Shown: one piece after another, positions 21,170 to 31,767 of the stretch | How the letters are laid out: every line of letters starts with the position of its first letter | Position numbering within the stretch: position 1 is the first letter of the stretch | Assembly (NCBI GenBank): GCA_022496185.1 | Contig: WTXG01000304.1 | Span: forward strand, 1-40,475 | From: Multifurca ochricompacta | Lineage: Eukaryota; Basidiomycota; Agaricomycetes; Russulales; Russulaceae | Direction of reading: 5' to 3' | DNA length: 40,475 nucleotides | Position numbers and translations under genes: made by a program | The notes under the pieces: generated by a model | What the model was told of the DNA's origin: nothing | The model's database searches: none | The model's input: the letters and a program-made list of their open reading frames with translations, nothing else

Positions 21170-21370
21170 ACATTTAAATAACTATATTTATTCTACTTAT
21201 TGTCATGCTCCTCTGAGCAGTATAAAATGTTGCTACTCTGCATGCATTCACTTCAGTTTTGACCACATAAACTGAAGTGAGTATTAGTTAGTTTATCTTA
21301 TCTCTTATCTTTACCATGTTTAGCTAACACTTATCTGCTATCTAAATAGGTAAAGATACTACTATAGTGG
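21170..21370 (+). repeat. Copia C1-family LTR fragment inside the hAT
   Basis: Contains the C1 hairpin: stem CACTTCAGTTT and AAACTGAAGTG at 21249-21279, then GAGTATTAGTTAGTTTATC, TATCTTTACC, TAGCTAACA and TAGGTAAAGA in the order of the C1 LTR. A TATAAAA-like box at about 21221 precedes it. Confidence 0.55.
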
Positions 21371-21599
21371 GGGAGTTTTGGTGGCTTAATGATAAGATTA
21401 AAGCTCATTCAGTCAGTGCCGTCCATGCTGTCTAATGCCGTCGACAGCCGTTTTTTTGACAGTTTGGACAGCGTTTTCCGTACCCGTCCACCGTCCGTCT
21501 CGACATTGACTTGAGCTTGGTATGGCACGGGTACGCAACCGTACTACAGACCCATCCATACCATGAGGTACGGGTATGGTGCGCAGCCCTAATAATCCG

Positions 21600-22007
21600 T
21601 TCGATACGTCATTCTAAACTCCACAGCAATCGGCTCACTCTGCTCGACATCATTTGCTCTTGAGTTGACTTGAACACCCTATTGCGGAGTTCGTGTTCCT
21701 CGTGGCTTGCCATACTGCGGAACTGACGAACTTGAAGAATCCTGATGAAATGTTGCATCTGACCCCCGCAATGCAGTACTGTGGGTTCTGCAGTGTGGTC
21801 GGTACGATGTGGGCAATGGCAGACTTGGATGGCACCGATCTGTCCACACTTTTCTATGGGAACATATTCTCGTTGAATGGAGAGGACAACGACAGATCTT
21901 TGTGTGAGAAGTCTGCAAGGGCTCTCTGTGATGCGATATGGGGGCTCCGGAAGAAACAGGGAATAACTCTTGAAAGACGGGTAAATTTTGTCCATTACAG
22001 GGCGTGA
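21600..22007 (+). pseudogene. CHAT-domain protein remnant, right part (with catalytic Cys)
   Basis: Resumes the frame interrupted at 19294 (FDTSF, then a TAA and a frameshift), then reads EFVFLVACHTAELTN, LHLTPAMQYCGFCSVVGT, MWAMADLDGTDLSTLFY, and ends TLERRVNFVHYRA with a stop at 22005-22007. The Cys of ACHTAE (codon 21708-21710) is the CHAT catalytic nucleophile, and VGTMWAMAD and LERWVNFVHYGA-like ends are typical of mushroom CHAT proteins. The last 105 codons are uninterrupted, so decay is limited to the first part. Confidence 0.8.
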
Positions 22008-22958
22008 ATTACACTTTTAGACCTTGTTGTATTTGACTTGTCATGAGCACCCATGAAGGAGGATGATGAGGGTACTTAGTGGAGTATGAACAAATGCGGA
22101 AAGGTTGAACCATGGTGAGCACACATTATGACGGTGCTATGTCACATGTGAAGGTTGCATTGAGCGCCTGTACAACTGAGGTGACAGGCAGTCTATCATA
22201 TTACCCACAACCAACGAATATCATGATGGCCGTAGAAAGAAATGGTGTTGAGCATCATCAGCCAAACCCATGCCATGTCGACTGTCGATTTAATGAAAGT
22301 TAAATGGACCACAAAAGACAATACGTCAATACGTCCTAAAACCGCACTTTAAGCTGTCGTGTGGTCTTCGCAAAAAGCGCACACATCTATCCGCCCATCA
22401 ACAACATCATCAGCGGTTCACATGGGAAACTCACTTCCGAAGAGAAAAAGATAAAGAACGGATACTTTCATACAGTAGTTCCATACGATGATGCTCATTA
22501 AGCCCACCCATCCGCCCCCCAAAAAAAAACGAGTTATAGGACAAAAGTTGAACAATTTGTCTCTTATCCGAGAGCATTATGGTGCGGAACCACCCATTAT
22601 GACTTTGATAAATTGTCTATGTTCCTTCATCTTGTTGATTTTTGCCTGAATACGCTCCTTCCCCCAGCATCCGTGTTCGATGTGTGCATAATTTGGGACA
22701 CTCGTTCAAAGTCTATGGAAAATCTCTCACATATGTATATGTGTGTATGGCAGGAGCTATAACAACCAAAGCAGAGGAGAAAATTATATGTAGTATCGCC
22801 ATTCCTGGTTGAACTGCATTTACGATTTTATAATCTAAATGTACTAATAGTTTCATTACCTCTCCGTCTCCTCCCCGTATTTATTGCCAGGTTTTCACCT
22901 CATCTCTCTGTCTTCACCTCTATGTCTTTATTGCCTGGCTTCAGAACGCCCAACGACA
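22008..22958. other. Stretch without recognised gene
   Basis: AT-rich DNA between the CHAT end and the ALG12 remnant. A 63-codon frame at 22112-22303 has no motif. 22870-22958 may hold decayed upstream ALG12 sequence but I cannot align it. Confidence 0.5.
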
Positions 22959-23341
22959 GTGCATGTTCACATCTCCAACCTTGCCGCCCAAAGCGGCGCC
23001 TCGCTCTTCCTCCACACGCATGTGCCGCCGTACTGGTCTCGGGTGGGCACTCTCCTCCAGCCACCTCCGTCTCCTACTGATGGGTCTACAACAAGATGGA
23101 GAATCTCACACCCGTTGACGTCGCATACGATTCACCATTTACCCACGTGATCGCGGAGAGCAGACACGCCCTGCTGGCCGGCCGATGGGAGATCGTCAAG
23201 GTGATAGACAGGTTCGCGGGGTGGAAGGTTCTGAGGGATGTGCCGGGCGTTGTGAGAGAGAAGGGACTGAAGGGACTGTGGGGCATCCTGGGGATGAAGA
23301 AGGAGGATAAGTTGTGGATTTTTGAGAGGCGTATGGAGTGA
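22959..23341 (+). pseudogene. ALG12: ALG12 C-terminal remnant (mannosyltransferase of N-glycan assembly)
   Basis: VHVHISNLAAQSGASLFLHT at 22959-23018 and, in another frame, WVYNKMENLTPVDVAYDSPF, THVIAESRHALL, DRFAGW and a C-terminal KLWIFERRME (stop 23339-23341) match the order of the lumenal C-terminal region of ALG12, which in relatives reads HI..AAAQTG.S.FL, W.YDK.E, THI..E and LVLLER. A single-base loss near 23080 joins the two frames (SPTD to WVYNK). ALG12 is an ER membrane enzyme that adds the eighth mannose, alpha-1,6 linked, to the dolichol-linked N-glycan precursor. The membrane-spanning body (usually over 400 residues) is absent, so this is a fragment, not a working gene. Confidence 0.75.
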
Positions 23342-23816
23342 AGTGCAAAAAAAAAAAGAAGTGCATGCTAACGTGTTCCGGGTTCCCCTCTATTCTGTTA
23401 CCCTGTACTTGCAGATGATAATCATAACTATAACCATACACTTTGTTTGGTTGGGTGTGCCCTTGAGGGCTGTGTATGCCCTTGAGAGCTGTGTACTTAT
23501 CGGGCTATGTGTAAAGACATTTCAATTTCAATTTCAATATTTATTTTTCCTTCCCTTCCCCTACATACTCGCATTCACCCCTGACCCTGGTGGGAATCCT
23601 CCTTGCACTGGTGCCAGATTTTCGGATCAGTACATATCGGTACTTGTTCGTACATTCATCTGCCCATCCGCCTATTGGCATTGTAATTTCACATCCCGTT
23701 GTTGACGTTCATTATACATCCACATCCACCTATTTACCATCATTTACTATAAAAAACATTGACCAGGAGATGACACAAACCAGAAAGAGTTCTCTTCCTC
23801 AAGCTCCAGATGATCA
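23342..23816. other. Stretch without recognised gene; upstream region of gene copy B
   Basis: Contains an A-run (23348-23358) and TTTCAATTTCAATTTCAAT at about 23520. The duplicated block begins near 23740 with ACTATAAAAAAC, probably the TATA box of the next gene. Confidence 0.4.
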
Positions 23817-24548
23817 ATGACACTTTGCAGCCAGCAAACTCCATCTCTCGCCAGTCCGGGCCGCATGATCATATGTTCCCTACTGTTAGAGTCGATCATT
23901 GCATCCTCCTGTCTGCACGTGCTCACCGACACCCATCGTCTTTAGACCATTCCAATTTCAGGTGAAGTTCATGAGAATCAAATAACCCTGCCAGTTGGGG
24001 ATATGCATGCACAAGGTCGACCCCACGACCCCCTCTACATGAGCAGAGGTCCTCCTGACATGGGCGTTCATTACCCTCCAGTGTTGATCGTGAGTTTGCA
24101 CTCATATATATGATGTCATGCTTTTCAATAGTGATACCTTGCACAGAATGCCATGCCCCCATATATATATCACAATGTAGGAGCTACCCAAAGTATTCCA
24201 GTACAAGCACAAGTCGCTACTCCTGTGTGTTCCCTATTTTCTTTCTTTCTTTCTTTCATATATACACATATCTTTGACATTCTGACCGTTTCATGACAGG
24301 AACTTCAAGGAAATGGTGGATTTGGTTATGCTCCTCATTACACTGCACCAGTGCCTACTGGAGCATTTCCTAATGAATGGCTTCACCAGGCCCCTGTTCC
24401 TAGCGAGCCAGTGGCAGAACTTCTTCGACAGCTCGCCAGCCACTACCTGCACCACCCTGATTCACTGGTTGACATGGTTCGCATGGAACCAGGCAACACT
24501 GGTCGCTTTAAGGTGGTGATCACGCTCCAACTGGCTGACATACTCTAG
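23817..24548 (+). CDS. Four-exon small gene, copy B, unknown function
   Basis: Exons 23817-23910 (94 nt), 23962-24089 (128), 24147-24224 (78), 24300-24548 (249); introns 51, 57 and 75 nt with the same GTCTGC, GTGAGT and GTGTGT donors and CAG acceptors. The last three exons have the same lengths as in the other copies; exon 1 is 9 nt shorter, in frame. Despite many base changes no frameshift or stop appears in the 182-residue product. In intron 3 a TTTC microsatellite has expanded. An in-frame TGA just upstream (AGATGA) rules out the longer start possible in copy A. The conserved C-terminal block is kept (ELLRQLASHYLHHPD, GRFKVVITLQLADIL). Confidence 0.62.
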
Positions 24549-24652
24549 TTTTATCTCTTGCTATCACTTCTTAACTAGAAATTCCCTGCTTTAGTAAACG
24601 ATGTTTCTCTATTCCTAGTGTTCTATCTACTGTCATTCATTCCATCTCGTTG

Positions 24653-24964
24653 CTATGAATGCTTATTCGATGTGTCCATGAACTTAGGAGGTCGAGGTTT
24701 CTGAATGCAGTTTTTTTTTTTCTTTTGAATTGATTTATATACCGTGTGAGCCGCGAGACAACTCAGCGTCCTTTCGTGATTGAGGGCTAACAGCTGGTGA
24801 GGTGTCTGAGTTGAATTTGTGTATCTCCCGCGGATGCGTTGCGCTCCGGCTTCCTCGTTGATTGGAACAGATGTTGCTTTTGTGCGAAATAGGAATTGCA
24901 GTATGTCCCAGGCACACTCAGTAAAGTAGAGTTGGTCCTCTGTGTGGGTCACCACGATGATCAT
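24653..24964 (-). CDS. Conserved minus-strand ORF, copy B
   Basis: Counterpart of 15244-15591, starting MIIVVTHTEDQLYFTECAW; 103 codons. The shared part keeps frame; a 3' change replaces the last third with a Lys-rich tail over a poly-T run (24711-24725). The candidate 3' splice signal CTAACCTGATTAACA also precedes the ATG here. Confidence 0.3.
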   Translation of the reverse strand: MIIVVTHTEDQLYFTECAWDILQFLFRTKATSVPINEEAGAQRIRGRYTNSTQTPHQLLALNHERTLSCLAAHTVYKSIQKKKKNCIQKPRPPKFMDTSNKHS

Positions 24965-25346
24965 TTCTTCTTTTTGTTAATCAGGTTAGGAGATCTTAAT
25001 GATGAGATTAAGGTGGGAAGTTTCCTCTTTTGGATTTCGGAAACATTTCCAATGATACTTGAAGGCCTCGAGCACTATCTCACGTTATCACATGATCAGT
25101 CAGAAGGGACGTCAGAGAAGGTCAATTTTTTGTACTACTGGTAGAAGGTCCAAGGCAGCCTTCCTTCCCATCATCCTACCCAAGGAATTGACCAATTTTG
25201 AATAGTAATCCACGTTTTACCTGGAATATCTTCACATTGTGGAACTGCTTAAGAAACCCATACCATGAACTGGGATTTAGATAGCGCAATGAGACCGCGG
25301 CCTAACACACTGGAGGGGGTTGCAGCATGAAATGGAAAGGTCTTTT

Positions 25347-25372
25347 TGTGGAAATGCAGCTGAGGTTAGATA
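25347..25372 (-). repeat. C1 3' LTR, distal 26 bp separated by the Tc1 insertion
   Basis: TGTGGAAATGCAGCTGAGG and on to TA equals the left edge of the 5' LTR at 31783-31808 apart from one base. The remaining LTR is at 26967-27353. Confidence 0.9.
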
Positions 25373-26964
25373 CAGTGGGTCAAAAAACCGTCCCAATGTT
25401 TGCACCATTTCTAGTATTCACTCTATAGCACCTCAGCATTTAGGAATCTGGTTATGGTGTGGCTGTATGTCTGAAAGCCCTGCTTCCTGGCTACCATGCC
25501 CAATTTGGATCAAAGAGATTGGCCATGATATAAGCATTTTATGATCAAATCAAATCAATCAATCATCGGGACAGTTTTTTGACCCACATTTTAAATCCAC
25601 TATCTGCCCAATTACTCCTTTTTTCACCCCTTTTTGCCTTGGTAACTCCTTGAATCCTTTTAGTCATCCTTTCTATAACCTTTTGCCATCATTCTGGTGC
25701 ATTTTTATTCCACTCCTCCACCACCCTCTCCCACAACTCAGGTATCCCCTTGACTGGTTAAGAACCTTCTTTGGATCCACCCAGAGGTGTCCAATGGGGC
25801 TAATATTTCAAGGGATTGGGCTATTTATACCAGGCTTCAATATTCCTGTCTTAAAACTGCTGGCTTGCCTTCTTGGAATTGTGTTTTGGGTCATTGTCCC
25901 ACTGAAACATGCTTTCACCCTCCACCATTTCTTACTTTTCAAACCTTTCCACCACTCCGCCATCCAAAATATCACAGTACTGGCATGGATTCATGATCCC
26001 CTAAACCCCTGTAAGCATTCCTAGTCCATTCCACCCCATACAAGACCAATACCATAAGTTCTTCCTCCTCCATGCTTGACTGTCAGGGTGGTGGTTCTGT
26101 CAGAGAGTGGTTACCATGAAAATTGGACAGTGGATGACTGGAAAAGGATCTTGTGGTCAGGTGAGACTATAATGAACAGAATTGGTTCAGACAGAAGGAG
26201 CTACACTTGGAAAAATAAGGGAGAACCACCCTCTGACAGAACCACCACCCTGACAGTCAAGCATGGAGGAGGAAGAACTTATGGTATTGGTCTTGTATGG
26301 GGTGGAATGGACTAGGAATGCTTACAGGGGTTTAGGGGATCATGAATCCATGCCAGTACTGTGATATTTTGGATGGTGGAGTGGTGGAAAGGTTTGAAAA
26401 GTAAGAAATGGCAGAGGGTGAAAGCATGTTTCAGCAGGACAATGACCCAAAACACAATTCCAAGAAGGCAAACCAGCAGTTTTAAGACAGGAATATTGAA
26501 GCCTGGTATGGATAGCCCAATCCCTTGAAATATTAGCCCCATTGGACACCTCTGGGTGGATCCAAAGAAGGATCTTAACCAGTCAAGGGGGTACTTGAGT
26601 TGTGGGAGAGGGTGGCAGAGGAGTGGAATAAAAATGCACCAGAATGATGGCAAAAGGTTATAGAAAGGATGACTAAAAGGATTCAAGGAGTTACCAAGGC
26701 AAAAAGGGGTGAAAAAAAGGAGTAATTGGGCAGATAGTGGATTTAAAATGTGGGTCAAAAAACTGTCCCGATGATTGATTGATTTGATTTGATCATAAAA
26801 TGCTTATATCATGGCCAATCTCTTTGATCCAAATTGGGCATGGTAGCCAGGAAGCAGGGCTTTCAGACATACAGCCACACCATAACCAGATTCCTAAATG
26901 CTGAGGTGCTATAGAGTGAATACTAGAAATGGTGCAAACATTGGGACGGTTTTTTGACCCACTG
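25373..26964. mobile_element. Palindromic (snap-back) Tc1/mariner derivative
   Basis: Flanked by TA (25371-25372 and 26965-26966), ends CAGTGGGTCAAAAAACCGTC and its complement. Two 734-bp arms, 25373-26106 and 26231-26964, are inverted copies, leaving a 124-bp centre. The right arm plus centre is the distal half of a Tc1 element; the left arm is an inverted copy of that half replacing the proximal half. The hydrophobic frames at 25650-26024 (plus) and 26312-26758 (minus) are antisense reads of the arms, not genes. Confidence 0.93.
26112..26724 (+). pseudogene. Tc1-type transposase remnant (C-terminal half)
   Basis: Reading the plus strand with frame changes: NWTVDDWKRILWSGETIMNR, IGSDRRSYTWKNKGEPPSD, TVKHGGG, then MFQQDNDPKHNSKKANQQF, a stop, and later LWERVAEEWNKNA. 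FQQDNDPKHNSK holds the second catalytic Asp of the DDE/DDD domain. The first one is changed: WSGET in place of the family's WSDET. The N-terminal helix-turn-helix DNA-binding region is missing. Several stops; inactive. Confidence 0.8.
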
Positions 26965-26966
26965 TA

Positions 26967-27353
26967 AGTGCTACCTAAATGGGTAGCAAGATAATTCAGT
27001 TTGTGAATGGTCAAAACTACTATATTAATTAGTCTTTACCTAAACGGGTAGCAAGATAACTACGTGAGTAATGTTAGCTATATGCGTGGTAAAGATAATC
27101 TAAGTAAATACTCACTTCAGTTTGTGAATGGTCAAAACTGAAGTGTACAACACAGAAATAATGTCCTTAAATACTGTAAAGAGTGTGCTGTGCTATGGTC
27201 ATAAAGGATTGTATCTTTAATCATAAGTAATCATAGTAAACAAGTGGAATGTCAGTATGTATATTACAATGTCCACTTAACTCCGTCTTGCACCGGCAAC
27301 TCCGGTCACCTCTGATCCAGTCCGGCCAACTCTGATCCGTTACTGGCTCAACA
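26967..27353 (-). repeat. C1 3' LTR, main part
   Basis: Ends ...CCGTTACTGGCTCAACA on the plus strand, so the minus strand starts TGTTGAGCCAGTAACGG. Contains an 11-bp stem hairpin at 27113-27145 conserved among all C1-type LTR copies. The sequence GCTATATGCGTGG at about 27079 is the unoccupied counterpart of the solo LTR insertion site in the 5' LTR. Confidence 0.93.
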
Positions 27354-27363
27354 TCCCCCTGTG
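27354..27363 (-). promoter_or_regulatory. Polypurine tract of C1
   Basis: On the minus strand CACAGGGGGA lies directly before the LTR start TGTTGAGCC and just after the pol stop. Confidence 0.75.
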
Positions 27364-27364
27364 A

Positions 27365-30300
27365 TTAAGACAATCCTATTAGTCCTAATCCAGAGACAAA
27401 GTCCATAAGTTTCGCTTGCGCGTGTGGCTTTGTAAATCCGTCAGCGAGCATATCTGCAGTGGGTGTTCTGATGAGTTCAATAAAGCCTTGCTTGACATAT
27501 TCGCGGATGGTGTGAAATTTGATCGGGATGTGTTTTGAGCATCTGCCAGTCACAGGATTGAGTGCTAAGTCCACCGTGCCCTTGTTATCGCCGTGTAGGG
27601 GAATTGGGTTGGAGACTTCATAGCCTAGTTCAGAAAAGATGCTCCGGTACCACGCGGCTTGATTTGCCGCCTCGGCGAGTGCCATGTACTCGGCATGAGT
27701 GGTACTTTGGGCCACGGTCTTTTGCTTATGCGAAGTCCATGAGATCGCTGAGTCAGCAAGGAGGAAGACATAGCCCGAGGTTGAATGAAAGTCATCGGCA
27801 TTGTCTCCAAGGCTGGAGTCCGAGTAACCGATGAGACCGGTCCCGCGCGCTCCATCGTAGCATAGCTGTAGGTCAGCTGTACTGTTTAGATAAGCCAGTA
27901 CGTACTTGGCAAGTCGTAGATGTTGCAGGGAAGGGTTTGCTGCGTACTGTGCAAGGCACGCTACAGCGAAGGAAATGTCTGGGCGGGTCCCAATTTGCAC
28001 ATACAGTAGGCTCCCAATAATTTGTTGGAAGTGTGTTATTTCTGCTTGAGTTGCCTGACTGGTGTACTTTACCAAATGGACCTCAGCCCCAGCAGGAAGA
28101 GGCGTGCGGGTGGGGTTAGCGTCCGCCATGCCAAAGCATCCTACAATCTCTGAGATGTACCAGGATTGGTCGATCTCCAAACGCCTGGCCGATCTGTCAC
28201 AAGTGATCCGAACTCCGAGATAAGAGTCGATCTCGCCTAGATCAGTCATTTCATAGTGCCGAGATAAGATACCTTTGATCCGGTTGACTTCATCGAGAGA
28301 GTCGCCTAAGATGGTGATGTCGTCGACATAGAGGATAATAATGACTAGTCCCTCCCCTTCTTGGCAATGAGACACGTAAACTCCTGCATCGGAATGCGTG
28401 CACATGAAGCCGAGCTCTAACAGAACTCCATGGAATTGTAAGTTCCATGCGCGCGAGGCTTGTTTGAGACCGTAAATTGCCTTTTTGAGCAGGCATACCT
28501 TGTTCTCCTGACCTGATTCGACGAAACCCAGTGGTTGCTCCATGTAAATTACCTCATCCAGTAGCCCATTGAGGAATGCCGACTTGACATCCATCTGATG
28601 GATCTCCCAATCCTCTAGCGTGGCCAACGCTAGCAAGAGTCGCAAGGACTTGAACCGAGCTACTGGAGAGAATGTCTCATCGTAATCAGTTCCCTGAATC
28701 TGAGTGAAACCCTTCGCTACCAAGCGCGCGCGAAAGCGACCATCGGCTTTGCGCTTGAATACCCACTTAGACTTGATGGCCTTACAGTCCGCCGGTAAGT
28801 CCACTAGGGTCCACGTCCCATTCTTGGCTAGTGCGTCCATCTCATATTGGCACGCTTCTTGCCAGTCACCTGCAAACTCTGATTTCATTGCTTCCCGATA
28901 CGTTAGTGGGTCGCGATAAGCGGCTGCTGCTAGCAAAGCCTGTTCACCCAGGCGCCCTTGATCATCCAACTCGGCATTGTCTTTGCCGAAGTATCGTGGA
29001 TTTCTGCGAGGGTTCTCTTGCAGTCTCCGAGGGGGCACGACCTGTGAAGCAGGGTCACCGGTCCGCTGAACCCGGAAAGTCCGGTTTCATGGTGCACGGG
29101 GTGGAGGTTCTTGCAGTGTGGCACGAGAAGGTGGAGTGACAGGAATGGAAACTTGTGCGTGTTGTGTAGCATCAGGGGAAGGTGTCCTTGGCGGACAGAC
29201 CTCCCCTAGTCCCTGTGTAGAGACTGTCATAGGAAATGAAACTGCCAGGGGCCCCTCAAGGGCTGTGGGGTTCTCAGAACTAGTGGATGGCTCACCACTA
29301 TCCTGAAATGGAAAGGAACGCTCATCAAAGATCACGTCGTGAGACATGATGACCGCTCAGGTACTCTTATTCCATAACCAGTAACCCTTTGAACCCGGTT
29401 CATACCTGACAAACGTAGCCTCGATCGATCTCGGATCGAGCTTCCTGCGTTTGTCCTCAGGCACGTGTACATATGCCTTGCATCCAAAGACCCGGAAGTA
29501 TGAAACGTCTGGAGTGTGACCAGCACTCCAGAGCTCATGCAGTGTGCGCCAACCTATCATGCGGGTGGGAGTCCTGTTGTAAGTATGCACGGCAGTATCC
29601 ACTGCCAACTCCCAGAAGCCGAGGGACAATCCGGCGCCATGTAACATCGAGTGCACCTTGTCAAGGATCGTCCTGTTCCATCACTCGGCTATCCCGTTTT
29701 GTTGTGGTGAACCTGGCATCGTTAACTTGTGCTCAATTCCCTTCTCGTCCAATACTGATTGAAGAGCGCCTGACAAATACTCCCCTCCCCGGTCAGAGTG
29801 TAGCGTGCGCAGTTTTTCCGAAGTCTGGGTCTCTGCCCAGGCCAGGAACTTCTTGAAAGTGGCTGCACACTGATCCTTACTCTTTAGGAAGTACACCACT
29901 CCATGCCTGGAGTAGTCATTGATAAACATTGCGATGTAAAGTGCGCCTTGAATAGATTGGACTTGCATCAGCCCAGCCAGATCGCTGTGTACGATTTGAA
30001 GTAACCGGTCCGATCGCTTGTGAGAAGACTTGAAGGGAAGTCGCAACTGTTTCCCGAGTTCGCACCCGGAACACGGCGACTGATCGTGACTGATTGGAGC
30101 ATCGAGAGTTATACCTTTTACAGATTCATGGTATCGCTTCAGGGCATTGTATGACATGTGCCCCATGTGATGATGCCAGATGTCGATAGGAAGTGAAGTG
30201 CGCGCGTGCGCATTGAGGCCTGCCATGGAGGTGTCCAACCAGTAAAGGTTTGCCTCCAAGTAGCCTCGTGCTACTGTCTGGTCTTGGACTGAGATCTGAA

Positions 30301-31424
30301 AATGATTATCTTGGAACGAGATCCGAGCCCCCTTTTGGGCAAGAGCGCGCGTTGAGATGAAGCGCGTCTTCACGTCTGGTATGTGTAGAACGTTATTCAG
30401 TGTGATTTCAGACTCTTTGTTCCCTACAGTGGTAGTGAATACCATGGTCCCAACCCCGATCTGCTTCACATTAGAATTGTCACCTAAGCGCACTATTCCA
30501 TGTGCGAGCTTGTATGTCATGAAGTCTGATCGATGCGGGGTAATGTGATGAGTCGCACCAGAATCCATCATCCATCTGGATCTCTCAGCCGAGTACAGGG
30601 CAACACGGAGCTTGTCATTGTTGTCGGCTACCTCTACAATCGATGCCGAAGTGGTAGCTAAGTGAGCGTTCACCGCCTTATTGGCTGATGCTGCCTCCAT
30701 TGCCTTCTTGTCCTCTGCATCTTTCTTCTTCTTCCAACACTCCGTAGCCTTGTGCCCACTTTTCTGACAATAAAAGCATTTAATATTTGGTTTATTTGAT
30801 TTGTTTTTGATGGGCGCGGCTTTGTTGAGTGACGTGGAAGCTCCGGATCGCCGACCTTCCTCATTGAGAATGCGATCTTGTATGACCTGAGGTAAGAGGC
30901 CCGACGGTGCACCGGAAGCGAGTATTGTTGATGCGACAGCTGAGTAAGACTCGGGTAGAGCCTTGATGAGGATAAATGAAAATTGGAGATCAGAGATCTC
31001 CATCTCATTGTTCTTGAGACTGATGCGAGCTTCATTCAGCTTTTGTAATTGTGGGAGCATTGGCGAGGAGTCATCAAGGGCAGTGCCTGTGAGGGACGCC
31101 CAAGTGTTGAATGTAGACATAGATCCAACTCCTCCGTAGACACGGTGCAGCTTGTCCCACTTAGCTTTACAAGTAGCAAACTTAGTATCATCTGCTACAG
31201 CTGTCCAGACGTCCTTCTGAGTATAGACTTCAAGGACGCCTACAAGAACGCCTTCCTTTTCATCCCAGTCTGCTGGGAGAGTAGGGGGGCGGGGGACCGA
31301 CTAAGTGATTCCGGACGCCATTCATCCGGAAGATAGCCATCATATGTGCCGACCAAGTAGGCCAGTTTGCTCCATCGAGGATCTCAATCGTGGCTGAAGG
31401 TGGGAATGAGAATGTAGGGGCCAT
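27365..31424 (-). pseudogene. C1 gag-pol polyprotein, broken by one frameshift and three TGA codons
   Basis: ATG at 31424 starts MAPTFSFPPSATIEIL. One frameshift lies in a C-run near 31275-31296; from there to 27365 a single frame is open except TGA at 29683-29681, 29359-29357 and 29089-29087. Domains: gag (GAG-pre core, about 31400-30800); zinc knuckle CFYCQKSGHKATEC; protease WMMDSGATHHIT; integrase HHHMGHMSYN...CSGCELGK finger, IVHSDLAG, TLHSDRGGEY and NGIAE; RT with LVAKGFTQIQGTDYDETFSP, QMDVKSAFLNG and LYVDDITILG; RNase H with GYSDSSLGDN, THAEYMALAEAANQAAWYRS and LHGDNKGTVDLA. The first TGA follows NGIAE where an Arg codon is expected, so CGA to TGA fits. RT and RNase H are intact over 557 codons, so decay is recent. 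Confidence 0.93.
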
Positions 31425-31767
31425 GCTGCTAAGCGACGGTTTTCAATCTGGGTGGAGCGTTAGACCCAGATTATCAAGATCGGACCAACCCTGATGCATC
31501 CAACTGTACGCTCTGAACTCGGAAGTCCAGTCCCTTGTAAGGGATTACTCACACGTGCTTCAGCGTCGCCATGCTACCTCGCACGGCTCATGCGAAGCCC
31601 GGGTGAGGGGCCCAGTCTACACCGATCCACCGGTTCCAGGAGCCGGGGAATGGGGTTCTACAAGTGAACAGAGGCTTGCCTTTTCGGGAGATATCAAAAA
31701 ACGCGTGATCTGAAAAGGAAGCTTGTGTAATAAAATGTCGATCTTCTTCTGGATTATTCAGTTACAG
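31425..31767 (-). other. C1 leader between primer site and gag
   Basis: Non-coding on both strands as far as I can see; it should contain the packaging signal. Two direct CTGGGAC/CCGGTTCC-like pairs, nothing stronger. Confidence 0.4.

Larger units (their letters stand above)
19295..21591 (+). mobile_element. Complete non-autonomous hAT element with 8-bp target duplication
   Basis: Ends are TAGGGCTGCGCACC and GGTGCGCAGCCCTA, a perfect 14-bp inverted repeat. Both flanks carry ATAATCCG (19287-19294 and 21592-21599), the 8-bp duplication typical of hAT. Subterminal ACCGTCCG and ACGGGTACGG repeats occur at both ends. The 2,297-bp interior has no transposase frame; instead it contains pieces of other repeats: a C2-type LTR in reverse (about 19690-19990), a segment shared with 17700-18010 (20405-20760) and a C1-type LTR (about 21170-21370). 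A 69-codon frame at 20616-20825 has no methionine start of its own worth calling. Confidence 0.93.
23754..25346 (+). repeat. Segmental duplication copy B, left part (cut by copia C1)
   Basis: Colinear with 14350-15980 but more diverged than the inverted arms are from each other. Ends in the target duplication CTTTT (25342-25346) where C1 inserted; the rest of the block resumes at 32776. Confidence 0.85.

Noticed and set aside
25650..26758. Two similar hydrophobic proteins of 124 and 148 residues facing each other
   Set aside because: They are antisense readings of the two arms of the palindromic Tc1 derivative; the sense strand of the right arm carries the transposase motif QQDNDPKHNSK.
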